DNA of 64,000 bases from Rosellinia necatrix (GCA_021209875.1 JAGYVD010000002.1:4340001-4404000), one strand, 5' to 3'. Positions 1-12,121 are shown, counted from the first letter of the stretch. Notes: generated from the letters alone by a model not told the origin. Numbers and translations are program-made.

Positions 1-1
1 A

Positions 2-3000
2 CTCGATGCTTCACAGTTCCCCGATTTCTCGTTCCCCTTTCAAGACCTAGGCGATGAGGGCCAGATGATCTCCCTCGACGATCATGTCACCGATCCGTTT
101 GCTACTCCAGGCGCCGGCTCAAACCCGTCAATCCCCGAAAAGAAGGACACAGCAGCAGCAGGTCACCATGCTACACCAACCTCGGTGTCTCAGCGCCCGT
201 TGAAGAGACCTCACGGCATCGATGGTTCGGAAGAGAGCAGCCAGGAGAGTCCTCATGATGGCCATATTTCCCTCGAGGATAATATGTCGGACGATTTCGG
301 TCTTTCTGCCACGGCGCCTGGAGACGGTACCGAATTAGGAGGTAAATTGAAGGAGAATAAAACTGACCCCACACCAGCCTGGAGCGAACTAAAGACTAAG
401 GCAGGCAAGGAGAGAAAACGGCTGCCGCTGGCTTGTATTGCTTGTCGAAGGAAGAAGATCCGATGCTCTGGAGAGAAGCCGGCTTGCAAACATTGCCTTC
501 GCTCGCGAATCCCCTGTGTGTATAAAGTGACAACGCGAAAGGCGGCCCCGAGGACTGATTACATGGCCATGTTGGATAAGCGACTCAAACGGATGGAAGA
601 TCGAATTATCAAAATTGTACCAAAGTGTGAACAGGATACCTCGGTTGGCAACGTAGTTCGGGGTGTGGTGAAGCCCGTGTTACCAGGCACCCTTTCCCAG
701 AGCAAGCAATCGGGCAAGAAACGGGCAGCAGACGAAGCCTTTGGGGCAGAGCTAGAACACTGGGCTCGTGGTTCAACAAGACCAGGATTGGATAGCTCAG
801 GTAAGCCCACGTCGTTACAAGTGCAGGAAGAAGAGGAGAACAAATTACTTTCAGAGGGCACGGGGTCACTGCCACCTAAGGACATTCAAGAACATTTGGC
901 CGAGGTTTTCTTCGATAATATCTACGGGCAGGCTTATCATCTACTCCACAAGCCAAGCTACATAAGGAAACTGAAGTCCGTATATCTTCCCAGGCGCGCT
1001 GTGATCTTTGCTAACAGATTTGGTAGGGCCGGAGCCTTGCCGCCAGTCCTGGTACTTTCTGTATGCGCCATCTCCGCCAGATTTTCCACTCATCCTAGAT
1101 TCGCCATGACAAGCAATTTCCTCCGTGGAGAAGAATGGGCCGCGCCAGCCCGGGATATCGTGATCCGGAGGTACGAATGGCCGAACATAACCATCCTAAC
1201 ATGCCTGCTCCTCCTTGGTTTGCACGAGTTCGGGACATGCCACGGTGGGAGGAGCTGGTCTTTGGGTGGACAGGCTACCCGAATGGCTTATGCACTACAG
1301 CTACACAAAGACCTCGAATACGACCCTATGCGACCGAATCCATCTGCTCAGCTCAGCTTTATAGACAGAGAGATCAGGAGGAGGACTATGTGGGCTTGTT
1401 TTCTAATGGATCGTTTTAACTCTTCCGGGACGGATCGACCGATGTTCGTCAAGGAGGAGACTATTAGAATACAGTTGCCTATCAAAGAAAAACTCTTCCA
1501 GCTCGATATGCCGGGTCCAACAGAAGACCTGCACAGCCGAGTTCCCCATCCAGTGCCGGCTAACGAAGGCCAACTATCAGATGCTAAAGATAATATGGGT
1601 GTGGCAGCCTACATGATACGTGCTATTGCATTATGGGGGAGGATTATCAGCTTCTTGAACCAAGGCGGGAAAGATATCGACGAACATTCGATGTGGGAGA
1701 CCAACTCTGGGTATACCGATCTTGTCAAGCAAGCCGAAGAGTTTCCGAACAACCTCCCCGAGGGGCTTAAGTATAACGCCGAGAATCTCCATTTACACAA
1801 GACAGAAGGAATGGCGAACCAGTTTCTCTTCTTACACATATCAGTCCAGCAAAACATCTTGTTCATGAATCGCTTTGCCGTGTCCTCCCCGGGTGGCACT
1901 TCCCAGGCCGACGTACCGCAAACGTTTGTGACGCAGGCTGGCTCGAGAGCCTTTGCCGCGGCGAACAAGATATCTGAGCTGCTAAAGGACGCCGAACAGT
2001 ACATGATTGCAGCCCCCTTTGTCGGTTACTGTGCATTCCTATCTAGCACCGTCCACATTTTCGGCATCTTCTCCGGAAACGCCGCTGTAGAAATAGCAGC
2101 TAAGAGAAATCTTGCGACGAATGTTAAATTCCTCCATAAAATGAAGCGCTATTGGGGGATGTTTCATTTTATGGCCGAGAACCTCCGCGAGCAGTATAAG
2201 ACTTGCGCTGATGCGGCGAGGCAAGGGACACCAGCAAACGACAATTCTACATCTTCGCCCATCTTTCAATACGGCGATTGGTTCGACCGATATCCGCATG
2301 GTGTATCGCAGACTGAGTACGTGGAACCCGCTTTGGGGAAGAAGAAAGAGACGGGTGACGACGCAGTGCTCGAGCAAAAGGCCGAGTTGCACACTGTCGA
2401 GGAGTTTTTCACCCAACTCTCGCCGCCGCCGAGCACGAACGAGGGGCGAGAAGCCACCGGGACTAATCGGCCGCCTCTCGCAAAACGGAAGTCTTTGGCC
2501 AGGAAAGGAAGCAACGCGCGAACCGACCAACAGCAGCAGCTCGAGCCCCTACTCACCGACCTGAACGGTACCAGCCTTCCCGAGCAGATCCAGCAACGCA
2601 TCCAACAAGCACAGCAGCAGCAGGCCCACCGCAACTTTCGCTTAGGCGCCCAACCGAATGGCCCGGCCTCTTTCCACCACCTATCTAATGCGCGAGCACG
2701 GTCACATTCCGCTGCGGCCAACTATCATGCGATGTCCCCTATTTCGCCTGTCGTAAGCGGATTTTCGCATGGACTCCACGGTCACGGGCACCATTACCCC
2801 GCGTCGCTCTACAACCCAGACCTTTTCTCTCTGTCACTCGCGAACCAGTCCGGTTTACTGCCGCAACTTGACCGACAGCTGGTGTTTAATGCATATGGCG
2901 GGCTAGACCCCACCACCATGAATGGCCCCGAGGCGCTGATGGACTGGGATGCGTTAGCGGGCCACGCTTCCAGCGCGGGTGGTGGTGGCGGCGGCACAAA

Positions 3001-3202
3001 TGGCGTGAGCGTCTCCCGTGACGATTCGGGCGGGCATGATAGTTTACCTGCTGGTTTCGTTTCCGAGCCAAGTTCGGCCTGGTTCATGCCGTTCAATATG
3101 GAACCCCCAGAGCTAGGCCAAGACCTAGGAAATGGAATGGTTGATACGTTCGGCATGTTTAGTCCCGGGGGGCCCTTGGGGCTAAGGCGGGGTGGTCGTT
3201 AG
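2..3202 (+). CDS. Zn2Cys6 fungal transcription factor (5' end outside window)
   Basis: The frame is open from base 2, ahead of the first ATG at 65, and the upstream codons look coding, so the gene starts before the window. At nt ~433-517 lies a binuclear zinc cluster with spacing C-x2-C-x6-C-x6-C-x2-C-x6-C (CIACRRKKIRC...CKHC). A Lys/Arg-rich linker and a short coil follow (YMAMLDKRLKRMEDRI, nt ~560-620). The fungal-specific transcription factor middle homology region spans about nt 890-1530, with typical pieces such as GGQATRMAYALQLHKDL and RRRTMWACFLMDRF. The C-terminal third is low complexity: Gln runs at nt ~2530-2630, His/Gly patches and a Gly6 run near 2985, as in activation regions. 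No intron is needed. The family is certain; I cannot name the ortholog or its target genes. Confidence 0.9.
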   Translation, partial: LDASQFPDFSFPFQDLGDEGQMISLDDHVTDPFATPGAGSNPSIPEKKDTAAAGHHATPTSVSQRPLKRPHGIDGSEESSQESPHDGHISLEDNMSDDFGLSATAPGDGTELGGKLKENKTDPTPAWSELKTKAGKERKRLPLACIACRRKKIRCSGEKPACKHCLRSRIPCVYKVTTRKAAPRTDYMAMLDKRLKRMEDRIIKIVPKCEQDTSVGNVVRGVVKPVLPGTLSQSKQSGKKRAADEAFGAELEHWARGSTRPGLDSSGKPTSLQVQEEEENKLLSEGTGSLPPKDIQEHLAEVFFDNIYGQAYHLLHKPSYIRKLKSVYLPRRAVIFANRFGRAGALPPVLVLSVCAISARFSTHPRFAMTSNFLRGEEWAAPARDIVIRRYEWPNITILTCLLLLGLHEFGTCHGGRSWSLGGQATRMAYALQLHKDLEYDPMRPNPSAQLSFIDREIRRRTMWACFLMDRFNSSGTDRPMFVKEETIRIQLPIKEKLFQLDMPGPTEDLHSRVPHPVPANEGQLSDAKDNMGVAAYMIRAIALWGRIISFLNQGGKDIDEHSMWETNSGYTDLVKQAEEFPNNLPEGLKYNAENLHLHKTEGMANQFLFLHISVQQNILFMNRFAVSSPGGTSQADVPQTFVTQAGSRAFAAANKISELLKDAEQYMIAAPFVGYCAFLSSTVHIFGIFSGNAAVEIAAKRNLATNVKFLHKMKRYWGMFHFMAENLREQYKTCADAARQGTPANDNSTSSPIFQYGDWFDRYPHGVSQTEYVEPALGKKKETGDDAVLEQKAELHTVEEFFTQLSPPPSTNEGREATGTNRPPLAKRKSLARKGSNARTDQQQQLEPLLTDLNGTSLPEQIQQRIQQAQQQQAHRNFRLGAQPNGPASFHHLSNARARSHSAAANYHAMSPISPVVSGFSHGLHGHGHHYPASLYNPDLFSLSLANQSGLLPQLDRQLVFNAYGGLDPTTMNGPEALMDWDALAGHASSAGGGGGGTNGVSVSRDDSGGHDSLPAGFVSEPSSAWFMPFNMEPPELGQDLGNGMVDTFGMFSPGGPLGLRRGGR

Positions 3203-4354
3203 CGATCTCGCCCCGATACCTATGACGATAATTCTTCTTCTTGGACGGCTGCTGTTTTCCATTCCCCATTCTCTCATCCCCACTGTATCGAGTTGTGCAT
3301 ATTATACCCTCATCATTACGCGTAAGGCGTCCGTCTTTTCTGTACTATCAGGGTTGTCGCATTTTAGACCGGTGCTGAGCTATTGAGTGCTTTGACGAGT
3401 TTGCGGGCCGAAATTCGTACTCGGCGGGAGGTAAACATGAGCATCGCCTTGCGCTACTGCCCCTGCATATCTACTTACCTATCCGGACGAGGAGACGGGT
3501 GTACGAACTCATGAAAGCGAATCAGACGCGCGCGAACGAAAGGAACCCTAAAATTACTCCTTTTTCTTTTCTTTGGTGAGGCCGTTTGATATTGTTGGAA
3601 TGGGGTTGGGACACCGTAGGTAACGGGTGTAGCGATGTATATATAAAAGATCGACAAGAAACAATTTGGCCAATAGACGCGCCGAGGGGGAAACCTCGAT
3701 CCCTCAACCGTGGCAGACGGAATTCGGGGAAGAAGAGAGCAGTGAATCAATTCTTCTCTCCTCGCTCATCATACCTACCGAGGTTCCGGCCCCCGAAGCC
3801 GACTCCCTCCCATATGTCATCTATATAGTAGCTGTTTACCAAAGGCAAAGCCAAAGTGAGGAAGAGGGATAATAATAATAATAAAAAACAAAATAGCAAA
3901 ACACGCCCTCGTTGTCGAAACGTGGAGAGTGGCAAAGGGCAGGGTCGGTGCCGGCAGGCGGATTTTAACATCTTCAGGCCGATTATTGACCCGTGTGCCC
4001 AGCACGATCCCCGAGTTCCCAAGATCTCATAGACTCGACCGATGGGGCAACGCGTATAAAGAATAAATTCGACGTGGCTTTTCAAAAGTCGGCGAAAACG
4101 GGCGAGATCGTGGTGGGCCTATGCTGACAATGGTACGATGGTGAGACCATAGGTTCCGTGCTTTCGGCATCCTGCGTCGGCTTTTCGTGAAGCCTTGGAA
4201 CGGGGCACGCTTAATCGGGGGGTTCCTTTGCCGTGTTTTTCCGCGTTGTGTACGGCCCTGTGGTGTTTCGCGATCCGAGATTCTGGGCCGGCGCTTTAGT
4301 AACTTGAGATTTGCGGGCGACATGTAAGTAAAATTGACGCTTGGTGTCTAGCAT
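3203..4354. other. Convergent intergenic gap (3' ends of two genes)
   Basis: This gap separates the 3' ends of the Zn2Cys6 gene and Kri1, so it should hold both 3' UTRs. An (AAT)n-rich stretch lies near 3871-3890. The short frames here have no recognisable protein features. Confidence 0.6.
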
Positions 4355-6439
4355 TTATGTCTTTTTTATTGGGTATCTTATACATTGTACCGATATAGCT
4401 ACCTGGTAGCCGGTCCAAATAGTTGTGTACAGGTTATCGCTACTTGAGCCTATTCGGTGGCAACAGACTCCTTCCCCCTTGCCCTCCTTCTTTGGCCGTG
4501 ATCGCTTCCGTTTCTTCTTCGAGCCCCCAATTACATCGCCGTCGGCATCCTCAGCAGTAGGCTTCTCCTTCTCAAGCTTGCCGAAATTGAGCGCCGGTGG
4601 TTCCCGCTCGAATTCGGGACCGAATGTCTCTCTGCGCCATTGCCGCAGCCGGGCTTTCTTGCCGAGTCTCTTGCGATCTTTCGCCTGTTTTTCCGGGTCA
4701 CGCCAATGCGCAAGCTTCTTGAGCCCGACAAAATTGTTTAGATCTGCATCGGATGCCATAAGTATGTCACGCGTCGTCAGCCCAAACGACTCAGGTTTCG
4801 TATCAATATACCCAAAGCTGGATAAACCCGTCTGCTTTGAAGAGGTGGCACGGCTTAGTATCTCCGGATCTTCCAGATTCATATGTGCGTCGACGAGAGC
4901 CTCCAGCTTCGCGCGTTCTTTGCGCGCTTCTTTCTGGCTTGCTAGTTTCTCCTTCTTTCGCTCCTTAGTAGTTTTTTGTCTCTTGGCCGATGGCGCATCC
5001 TCATCATCTCCTTCAAGCTCCTCCTCGGCCGCCTCACCATCGGTAAGCGTAAATTTAGGGCGCTCCTCGTCATCGAAGTCAGGGATCAGGTCCTTGATTT
5101 CGATATCATCATCCCACTTCGGCTTCTTCACTTTTTTGGATCCTCCCACAGCATCCTCTTCGTCGGACACCTCATCACCTTCGGCGTAGTACTCATCGTT
5201 GAAAAATTTGTTCATTCCTTCCTCCCACTGGTCATTTTCCCAGGCATTTTCGAGTATACTTTGCCACGCTTCATCCTTTAGCACTTTCCCCCTGAGACCA
5301 GCAGCCTTTTTCACCTTTTCCAGCTTGCTTTCGGCCTCCTCTAGCTTAAGACGCCGCAAGCGAGCACGTTCTTCTTTTTTTTGTTTCTTCTCGGCTTCGT
5401 GTTTTTCCTTCTCGAGCTCTCGCTGGCGTTTTCGGCCTGTCTTCTCCTCCCTCCTGACGGAAATAGAAGCAGTAACATCACGGGCATATGACCTTAAAAC
5501 CTCATTACTTTTGCTGGGATCCTCAAAACGCAAATTGTAGGCTGCTTCCCATTCATCGGCCTTCTCATCTTCGTCCTCGTCGGATTCGAAAGGTTGCCAT
5601 CCGTTGCCCTCGGTTTGAGCCCAGGCACGAGAGGCCAAAAAGTTGGAGAGGAAGAGTTCGGGGTCTTTATCAGCCTCCTTGACATCAGGAACCGGGACCT
5701 TAATTTTCGCGGCTCGTGATGGGTGTACACTGTTCGGGGCGGCGACTTTAGTTCCCTCTTTTGCCTTCATAAAGCCCTCGTCTTCGTCACTCTCCTCGCT
5801 CTCGCCAGCCGCTTTTAGCTGTGCTTGAATCTCGTTCTGAAGAGAGGCTTTCAGGCCATCCTGTTCTTCTGTGTATGTCTGCGGCGGCGCCTCATGGTCT
5901 TCATCCTCTGCCCCGGTATCACCTCGCATGATCCTTTCTCGATGGTAATCTTTGAGAAAAACAGGCTTTTCTTTGGTTTTGCGCGAGGAGCTTGACTGAA
6001 CAGCACGGTCTTCGTCTATGGGTGTGTAGAACGTCGACTCCCCGTCGTATACACGGGGGTCTTTGTTCTTGATGGCTTGGAGGGTGGCTGATATTTGGGC
6101 ATCGAGCTCTTCGGTAGCTAGGAAGCCGTCGTCATCCTCCGTCTCATCTGAAGAGGACTCGTCTTCGTCGTCGTCGTCCTGTCTGCTTTTCGAGGTGCTG
6201 CCGTTGGGCTGTTTCGACTTGTGCTTCTCCTCCACTGGTATAGATTAGCATTAGCTTTAGAGAAAGATATAAACCGAGCAGCTGGAACAAGTAAACTCAC
6301 ATCTGTGAAGCTCTTCGCGTTTCTTATTGTGCTCAAAACGTTTGGCGTATGCATCATTGATCTTCAGGTCCACTCCGCCGTCGGAATCGTCGTCGCTATC
6401 ATCGAACAGCCCCTTCTTCGGAGCCTGTTTGGACGCCAT
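4355..6439 (-). CDS. KRI1: Kri1-like ribosome biogenesis protein
   Basis: Two exons: complement(6301..6439) and complement(4355..6234), intron 6235-6300 with GTGAGT donor and CAG acceptor; 672 codons as read. Kri1 is a nucleolar factor that works with Krr1 in 40S subunit assembly. The protein is highly charged, with acidic Ser/Asp/Glu blocks (FDDSDDDSDGG at the N-terminus) and long Lys/Glu/Arg coils (EEKTGRKRQRELEKEKHEAEKK). The diagnostic Kri1 C-terminal block is present: FGLTTRDILMASDADLNNFV, then LKKLAHWRD and KKARLRQWRRETFGPEF. I chose the ATG at 6439 (MASKQAPKKGLFDD); an in-frame ATG at 6466 is possible. The last ~30 residues look unlike coding sequence. Dropping one C from the run at 4474-4478 would instead give a stop at 4450-4452 after a short charged tail. 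It is divergent from the Rab5-like gene. Confidence 0.9.
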
Positions 6440-7045
6440 ACCGGCAACAGGATGGATGTTAGGCACAGATCCTATCTCTTTTCCCCCGTAGTACCGTCGG
6501 GGATTCGGCTGGGTTTCGAGGAGATACGCGGTGTCAAAGAAAACTACTGTCTAGCGAGTGAAGGTGCGCCGCGGAATTGGGGGTCTCGAAGCTAGCTCAC
6601 TTCACTTTTTTTTTCTGCGGATGCTTCGTTGGCGGGGCCCTCGCGCCCGCCAAGCATGCCTTCCAGGTTCTTGGCCGAGTGTACCTAGGTACTCCATACT
6701 AAGCACTTACCTACCTACCTGGCACCTATTAGGTAGAAGGAGGCACTGGTTATAGGTTGCGTCGGTCCGCTAATGTTCCGATCTTGCCCGCACTAGACCC
6801 TACACAATCTAGCGCATAAATGGATACTTTTGGCAACTGTCAGGCCCCTGCCCCATAGAATCAAGTCTCAAGCGTCGTCATTTGGCATCGACAAGGCCTC
6901 CCCCAATCTTCTTGTACTTACTTCGCTTATTAGCTGCCTACCAGACCCCAACATATTCCGTGGTCGCTTCCACCACGTCACGTTAAATCTTGAATCACAT
7001 TCCATCTTCTGCTCGCTGGCGGCCCTCGACGATTGAATCGACAAT
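6440..7045. promoter_or_regulatory. Shared divergent promoter region, Kri1 / Rab5-like gene
   Basis: About 600 bp between two divergent start codons must carry both promoters. A cluster of ACCT/AGGT units (TACCTAGGTACTCC, CTTACCTACCTACC) lies at ~6684-6735. I could not place a clear TATA box or ribosome-biogenesis PAC motif. Confidence 0.5.
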
Positions 7046-7886
7046 ATGGCCGATTCAAATGCCCCCAAACCGAGCAGCAGCGTGAAGCTCGTGCTGCTTG
7101 GTGAGGCGGCTGTCGGAAAGGTATAAACACTCCCAACTGCCATTTGCTTCGATACGCGAAGACTGATGTGGCGTTGCTTCACCAGTCTTCCCTAGTGCTA
7201 CGATTCGTCAACAACGACTTCCAGGAGAATAAGGAACCCACAATCGGCGGTATGTTGCCATCCTTGCGAACTGGCCTCCCTTCGGCTCGGTTGCGCTAAC
7301 ATAGTAATCTCCTCAAGCCGCCTTCCTGACCCAGAAGTGCAACCTGCCCTCACGGACGATCAAGTTTGAGATCTGGGATACTGCCGGACAAGAACGATTC
7401 GCCTCACTCGCGCCCATGTACTACAGGAATGCCCAGGCCGCTCTCGTCGTTTACGACCTCACAAAACCTACGTCTCTAGTCAAGGCCAAGCACTGGGTTG
7501 CCGAGCTTCAGAGACAAGCGTCACCCGGCATCGTCATTGCTCTAGTTGGCAACAAGCTCGATCTTACAAACGATAGCGAATCGGGGCAGGGCGATGGCGA
7601 TGGCGAGGGTGCCGAGGGCGAGGACTCCGGGGATGCCCGGAAGGTATCAACCGAGGAGGCTAAGTCGTACGCCGAAGAGGAAAGCCTTCTATTCTTCGAG
7701 ACTAGTGCCAAGACCGGCTATAACGTAACGGAGGTGTTCACAGCAATTGCAAATGCCATCCCAGAAACATCGTTAAAGAGCACGAGAGGTCCCGGCGCAT
7801 CGAATGTGGCCAGCCGGGGTGGAGAGGAGCAGAGAGTGAATCTTAACGGCCCTAGAGAGGCGGCTAAGGAGGGATGTGCCTGCTAG
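7046..7886 (+). CDS. Rab5/Vps21-type small GTPase
   Basis: Three exons, 7046..7120, 7186..7249 and 7318..7886, give 235 residues; the introns are 65 and 68 nt. All five G motifs are visible: P-loop GEAAVGKSS, switch I threonine in KEPTIGAAF, WDTAGQE, NKLD and ETSAKTG. The C-terminus is GCAC, a CxC-type signal for double geranylgeranylation. The Rab5 subclass is supported by [18 protein letters not shown] and [18 protein letters not shown]. It should act in early endosome fusion and vacuolar sorting (Vps21/Ypt5). Between G4 and G5 lies an acidic Gly/Glu/Asp insertion of about 25 residues (nt ~7570-7640), which I recall as common in Pezizomycotina orthologs. The first intron interrupts the P-loop. 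It is divergent from Kri1. Confidence 0.95.
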
Positions 7887-9032
7887 AGAAGGGTGGGTGT
7901 ATGGGTCTTAGCAATAGAGGAGTGTCTCATCAATTGGCCGGGTTTTCTCTCATCATCATTTCTACCTTGTAATATTGGAGCGAAGGTTTTTTTTTTTTTC
8001 TTCTTCGGGGACTTGGTATCTGGGGTGTTCGTCACACATGAATACCCTCTCTTGATGTATCAACAGCACGTAGGGAGTGAGTATGCCTACATGAGGACCA
8101 CGCGTACTTAGTATTCAACACCCGCTATCATCCACGTGGTATTCCGGGTAGTAGAATGAATGCCTCCTCGGCTGTGTGTATAAAATCAAATCAGTAAATT
8201 GGCTTAGTGCAGTGGGCTACTACTGGCATTATTGGACTCAGAATCTAAATAAAGTTGTAACTATTGGGTATGTAAACTACACGCTCATATGGTTAGGTTT
8301 ACTTACTTGGGGCCACAGCGTTATCGCTTGCCTACAGAGTGCCTAGGTAGGAAGGCAAACAGCTTCCGGGTCCAACCGCAGAAGGAAAGACATCTGACAT
8401 GCATTTAGTTAGTTGTAACAGGCTGCAGTTTCTCAGGGCTCCAGCTGGCAGGTAGTTACCTCGTTAGTACCCACCGGGTACAGAATGCATGCACTAACTC
8501 AGTCTAACTGTAGGCACCTACACTACAAGCACCTGCCAGGTAAGGTCCCTAGGCACGGTATTAGATTTATGATTATACTGGGGTTGGAAGCTTCTCACAT
8601 ATACATAAACTCTGCTAAATGCATTCCCCCCAATGAGTGCTCTTGATAAGTGGGACCCGCCGACTCCCAAAACTTCTTCAGACCTGCGCATCACGCAGCA
8701 CGTAACGCCGCAAGCACCACCACTTACACTATCCGGTTGTTCGCTTGCCCGCGCGTCAAACAAACAATGGTACGGTCGATTGCCTGAACGGCATACCTCA
8801 GCGAGCGTCGTCATCGTGTCTCTACCGAAGAACACCCTGGCTTGTCACTCGTAACACGGGCATCCTCGGCATATTCTATTCGCCTTGCCTATGAAGTCAA
8901 ACGACGCCTGTCGCATCGACAATCGCATTCATCGTGCCCAACTCCTCCTCTAGGCGGCCCCCGTCCCTCCTTGGACCTTCTCAAGCCTTCCCCACATGTG
9001 TTAAGGGAACCGCGACGCCATCTGTTCTCAGT
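7887..9032. other. Intergenic gap after the Rab5-like gene
   Basis: It should hold the Rab5-like 3' UTR (T-run near 7988-8000) and the promoter of the downstream RING gene. A CCTAGGTAGG element sits near 8341-8351. No credible coding sequence is seen. Confidence 0.5.
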
Positions 9033-12000
9033 ATGGCAACCCTAACTCCCGCTCAGCTTGATCTGGCAAGGTACGCCACGCTGTCCCCTCGGTCCTTTGG
9101 GCACATACGTGTAGATGGAACCTCATGCTCAGACAATCATCTACAGTTCCCTCACCCAGGATGAACTGCCTACGAAGTTGCGATGCGCTATCTGCAGCAA
9201 GCTAGCCGTCAATGCATTTCGGTTGCCGTGTTGCGAAACCGCCATCTGCGAAAACTGTAAGTGTTTCCTGTTCGCATTGCGGCCCAGGCACGGCAGATCC
9301 AAATACTTATACCCGTCCTAGGCCAGTCTACATTGCCTTCCTCTTGCCCGGTTTGCGAGCACACCCCCGTTTCGGGCGCGGATTGTACCATATATAAATC
9401 ACTCCGAACCACCATTAGGGTCTTCTTGAAGACGGAAGAGAAGAAGCGCGAGGCCACGCGCCCCAAAACGAATGCTTCTACACCCACGACTCCTGCCGTT
9501 CAAGTAACACCCACGCCCACTCCCACGCAAACTCAGGGACCATCAGACCCGCCTGCTTCGGAAGCTTCCGTTCCAGAACCCACCAACCCGGGGCATGCCC
9601 CAGATGTCGCAACAGCCCCAACCGCTGACTCCTCCGTTGAGGCGGAGAACAAGACAGCTATAGATGGAATCGTTAATAACCAACCAAATGCAGTAAGTCG
9701 CCCTTGGTATCTAAAATGCATAGACAACTACTCTAACAACTTCCTAGGTAGAAATAAATGGTCACCTACCAGAGGAGCAAAACGCTGAAATCGAGGAAGC
9801 AGAGGAATCTGGTCCGCAAGGCCACGCGACCGAGGGAAATACGGGTGATGATGATGGAGAAAAGGGTGCAGCTGTGGCTGAAGTTGGCGCAGATCAAGCG
9901 GAGCAATCTGGCATGAATTTTGGTTTCGACCCCATGAATAATAATTTCAATATGAATTTCGGCAATGGAGACATGACCCAAATGCAGATGATGATGGCAA
10001 TGCAGAATGGCATGAATCCTGCGGCATTCGGCTCATTCCCTATGATGGGTTCGTTTTTCTCGCCCGTGCGGGCAAGGAGCAGTTGCTAATTCGAGGTGTA
10101 CAGGGATAATGGATCCGATGATGATGCAGAACATGTTGATGAATGGTGGCTTTGGTGCGCAAGGCATGGGCATGAACGGCATGAACATGAGCATGGGCAT
10201 GAATGGATTCAATGGTGGCGGCGATGACTGGAACGGACAGCAATCATGGAACGTCGGCCAAGATAATTTCAATCCAAACGCTCCTGGTATGGGTAATGGT
10301 GACTTTGGCAACTTTAACGCAAATTTCCGTATAGGTAATTACGGCCACCACAACCAGTTCAATGACTATCGTCGAGGCAATTATGGTTTCCGAGGAAGAG
10401 GTCGTGGTCGTGGGTATTACGCAAGTTATGGCCGTGGGTATCATCACAGTTATAACCACCAAGGCAGTGCTTGGGCTGGTGCTGGTGGCCAATCCGATGG
10501 CGCATCACAGGCCATCGACATCACATCGGGCAATGTTGATGAATTTGGAAGGACGATACGGGCAGATCAAGGCCAAGCTCAAAACGGACAGCCAGTGGGT
10601 CAAGATGGACAGGATATTGTTGGCACGCAGAAAGGCAACGACGGGGCATCAGAGACCCAAAATCAGGTAGTCAAGGAGCTTGTACCTGGAACCGAAAACA
10701 CTCAAGGTGATGGCGCAGCCTCTGATGGTGACGTCTCTGCTAAGCATCAACTGGCAAATGGTACAGGGCACCTGGATTCAGTGCCACCGCCGCAGCGGGT
10801 TGTCCCTGATGTCCCCCTAAATGCCCCTACCGGGCCCAAAGCCATGCGCCAGGGCCTCCCTAACACTAGCCTTTATCACTTAAGAGCGCGTGGTTATATC
10901 ATGGATGAGAAAACCCCCAGTATAAGCACTGATGGTCCAATCGTGGCCAGTCCCGTTGAAGAGCGACCAAAATCGCGAAGTAGTTCTCCGCAGTCCCGCA
11001 AGGACAAGGATCGCCGCCACGAGGACCGTCACCAGGAGCATGGCACAGATGAGAAGGACAGGGCAAAAGATCACGATAAAGGTCGCGGGCGTTCCCGGAC
11101 CCATAGCATATCAAACACCCGAAGTCCTACCCACAGTCGCAGTCGCAGCCGCGACCGTAAAGATTCTCGCAAGCACAGGCGACACCGCTCTCCATCTGCC
11201 TCCGATGTGAGTCGCGCTGATGATCACCGCCGTAGAAAGCATAGAAGCAAGCGGTACTCTACCAGGGACGATGATGACCACAAAAGTCGCCCGAGGGGAG
11301 ACAAGTATGAGGAGCGATCCAGATCCGCGTCTCCCACGGAACGCGAGCATAAACGCTCCACCCACCGCAGTCACCGGGAACGCGACCGTGACCGTGACCG
11401 TGACCGTGATCGTGACCGAGACCGTGACCGTGATCGAGACCGTGATGAAAAACGGCGAGAGCGCGACAAGGATAGAGGTAGAGACAGCGATCACGACCAC
11501 CATCGAAAATCCGGTCATCGCTCGTCCCATCGTGATCGCGACGATGACCGAGATAGGGATAGGGAACGTGATATAGACCGTGAACGTGCACGAGACAAGG
11601 ATCGGGCTCGGGAGTCTAATAAAGAAGCTCGAAGCCATGACGCCAAGACGTCCACGGCTGAGGCCTCCGCCCCGGTAGAACCATCAGAGAAGAGCTTCAA
11701 TCCACCCACCGGTCCCCGAGGAGGCAGTTTTTCAATTAAGGGCGCTGGCGGCAAACCCAGCCTAGAAATTAGAGGCGCAAGCGGCCGTTCATCCGACTCG
11801 CAAAGACGCGAGAGTGACGCGCCGCGCCGCCCCTCACAGCCATCGGTCTCAGGTGGTCAGAAATCAGCCCCCAACGCACCGGCTAAGGACCCGCATACGC
11901 TCGAGCGAGAAGCCCGTGACAGAGAGCGTCTCCTAAAGGAGGCCCAGCGAATTGCCGGCATGGCCGGCCTTGCGGGTCGAAGCAGCGGAAAGCGTGGCCG

Positions 12001-12121
12001 TGACGCTGGCGACGACCGGGGCGGCCGTAGAAAGAGCCGCCGCAGCGAGGCCGTTAGTGTTGATGATGAGGAGCGAATGAGGCGTATTGAAGCAGAGCGG
12101 GAGGGTAACCGCTGGGATTAG
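9033..12121 (+). CDS. RING-finger protein with long Arg/Asp-rich (RS/RD) tail
   Basis: Five exons: 9033..9070, 9147..9256, 9322..9692, 9748..10048, 10104..12121; 945 residues with all phases consistent. Residues ~25-65 form a RING-like zinc site (CAICSKLAVNAF, CCETAICENC, SSCPVCEHTP), so E3 ubiquitin ligase activity is likely. Then come a Pro/Thr-rich linker, a Met/Asn/Gly-rich segment (MNNNFNMNFGNGDMTQMQMM), an RGG-like patch (RGRGRGRGYYASYGRG), and a C-terminal region full of RS, RD and HRD dipeptides with a near-perfect (RD)n run around 11385-11450. The RING plus RS-rich layout recalls the RBBP6/Mpe1 group in mRNA 3'-end processing, but the N-terminal DWNN domain is absent. Exon 1 was chosen because only acceptor 9146 keeps frame. 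Donor GTTCGT of intron 4 is weak. Confidence 0.82.
11385..11450 (+). repeat. (CGTGAC)n-type repeat inside the RING gene
   Basis: Hexamer-like units CGTGAC, CGTGAT and CGAGAC repeat about ten times and encode alternating Arg-Asp. It lies wholly in frame within the last exon. Confidence 0.85.

Noticed and set aside
11111..11638. Long minus-strand frame opposite the RING gene tail
   Set aside because: It is a mirror of the Arg/Asp repeat and gives Val/Thr/Ile repeats; the plus-strand exon explains it.
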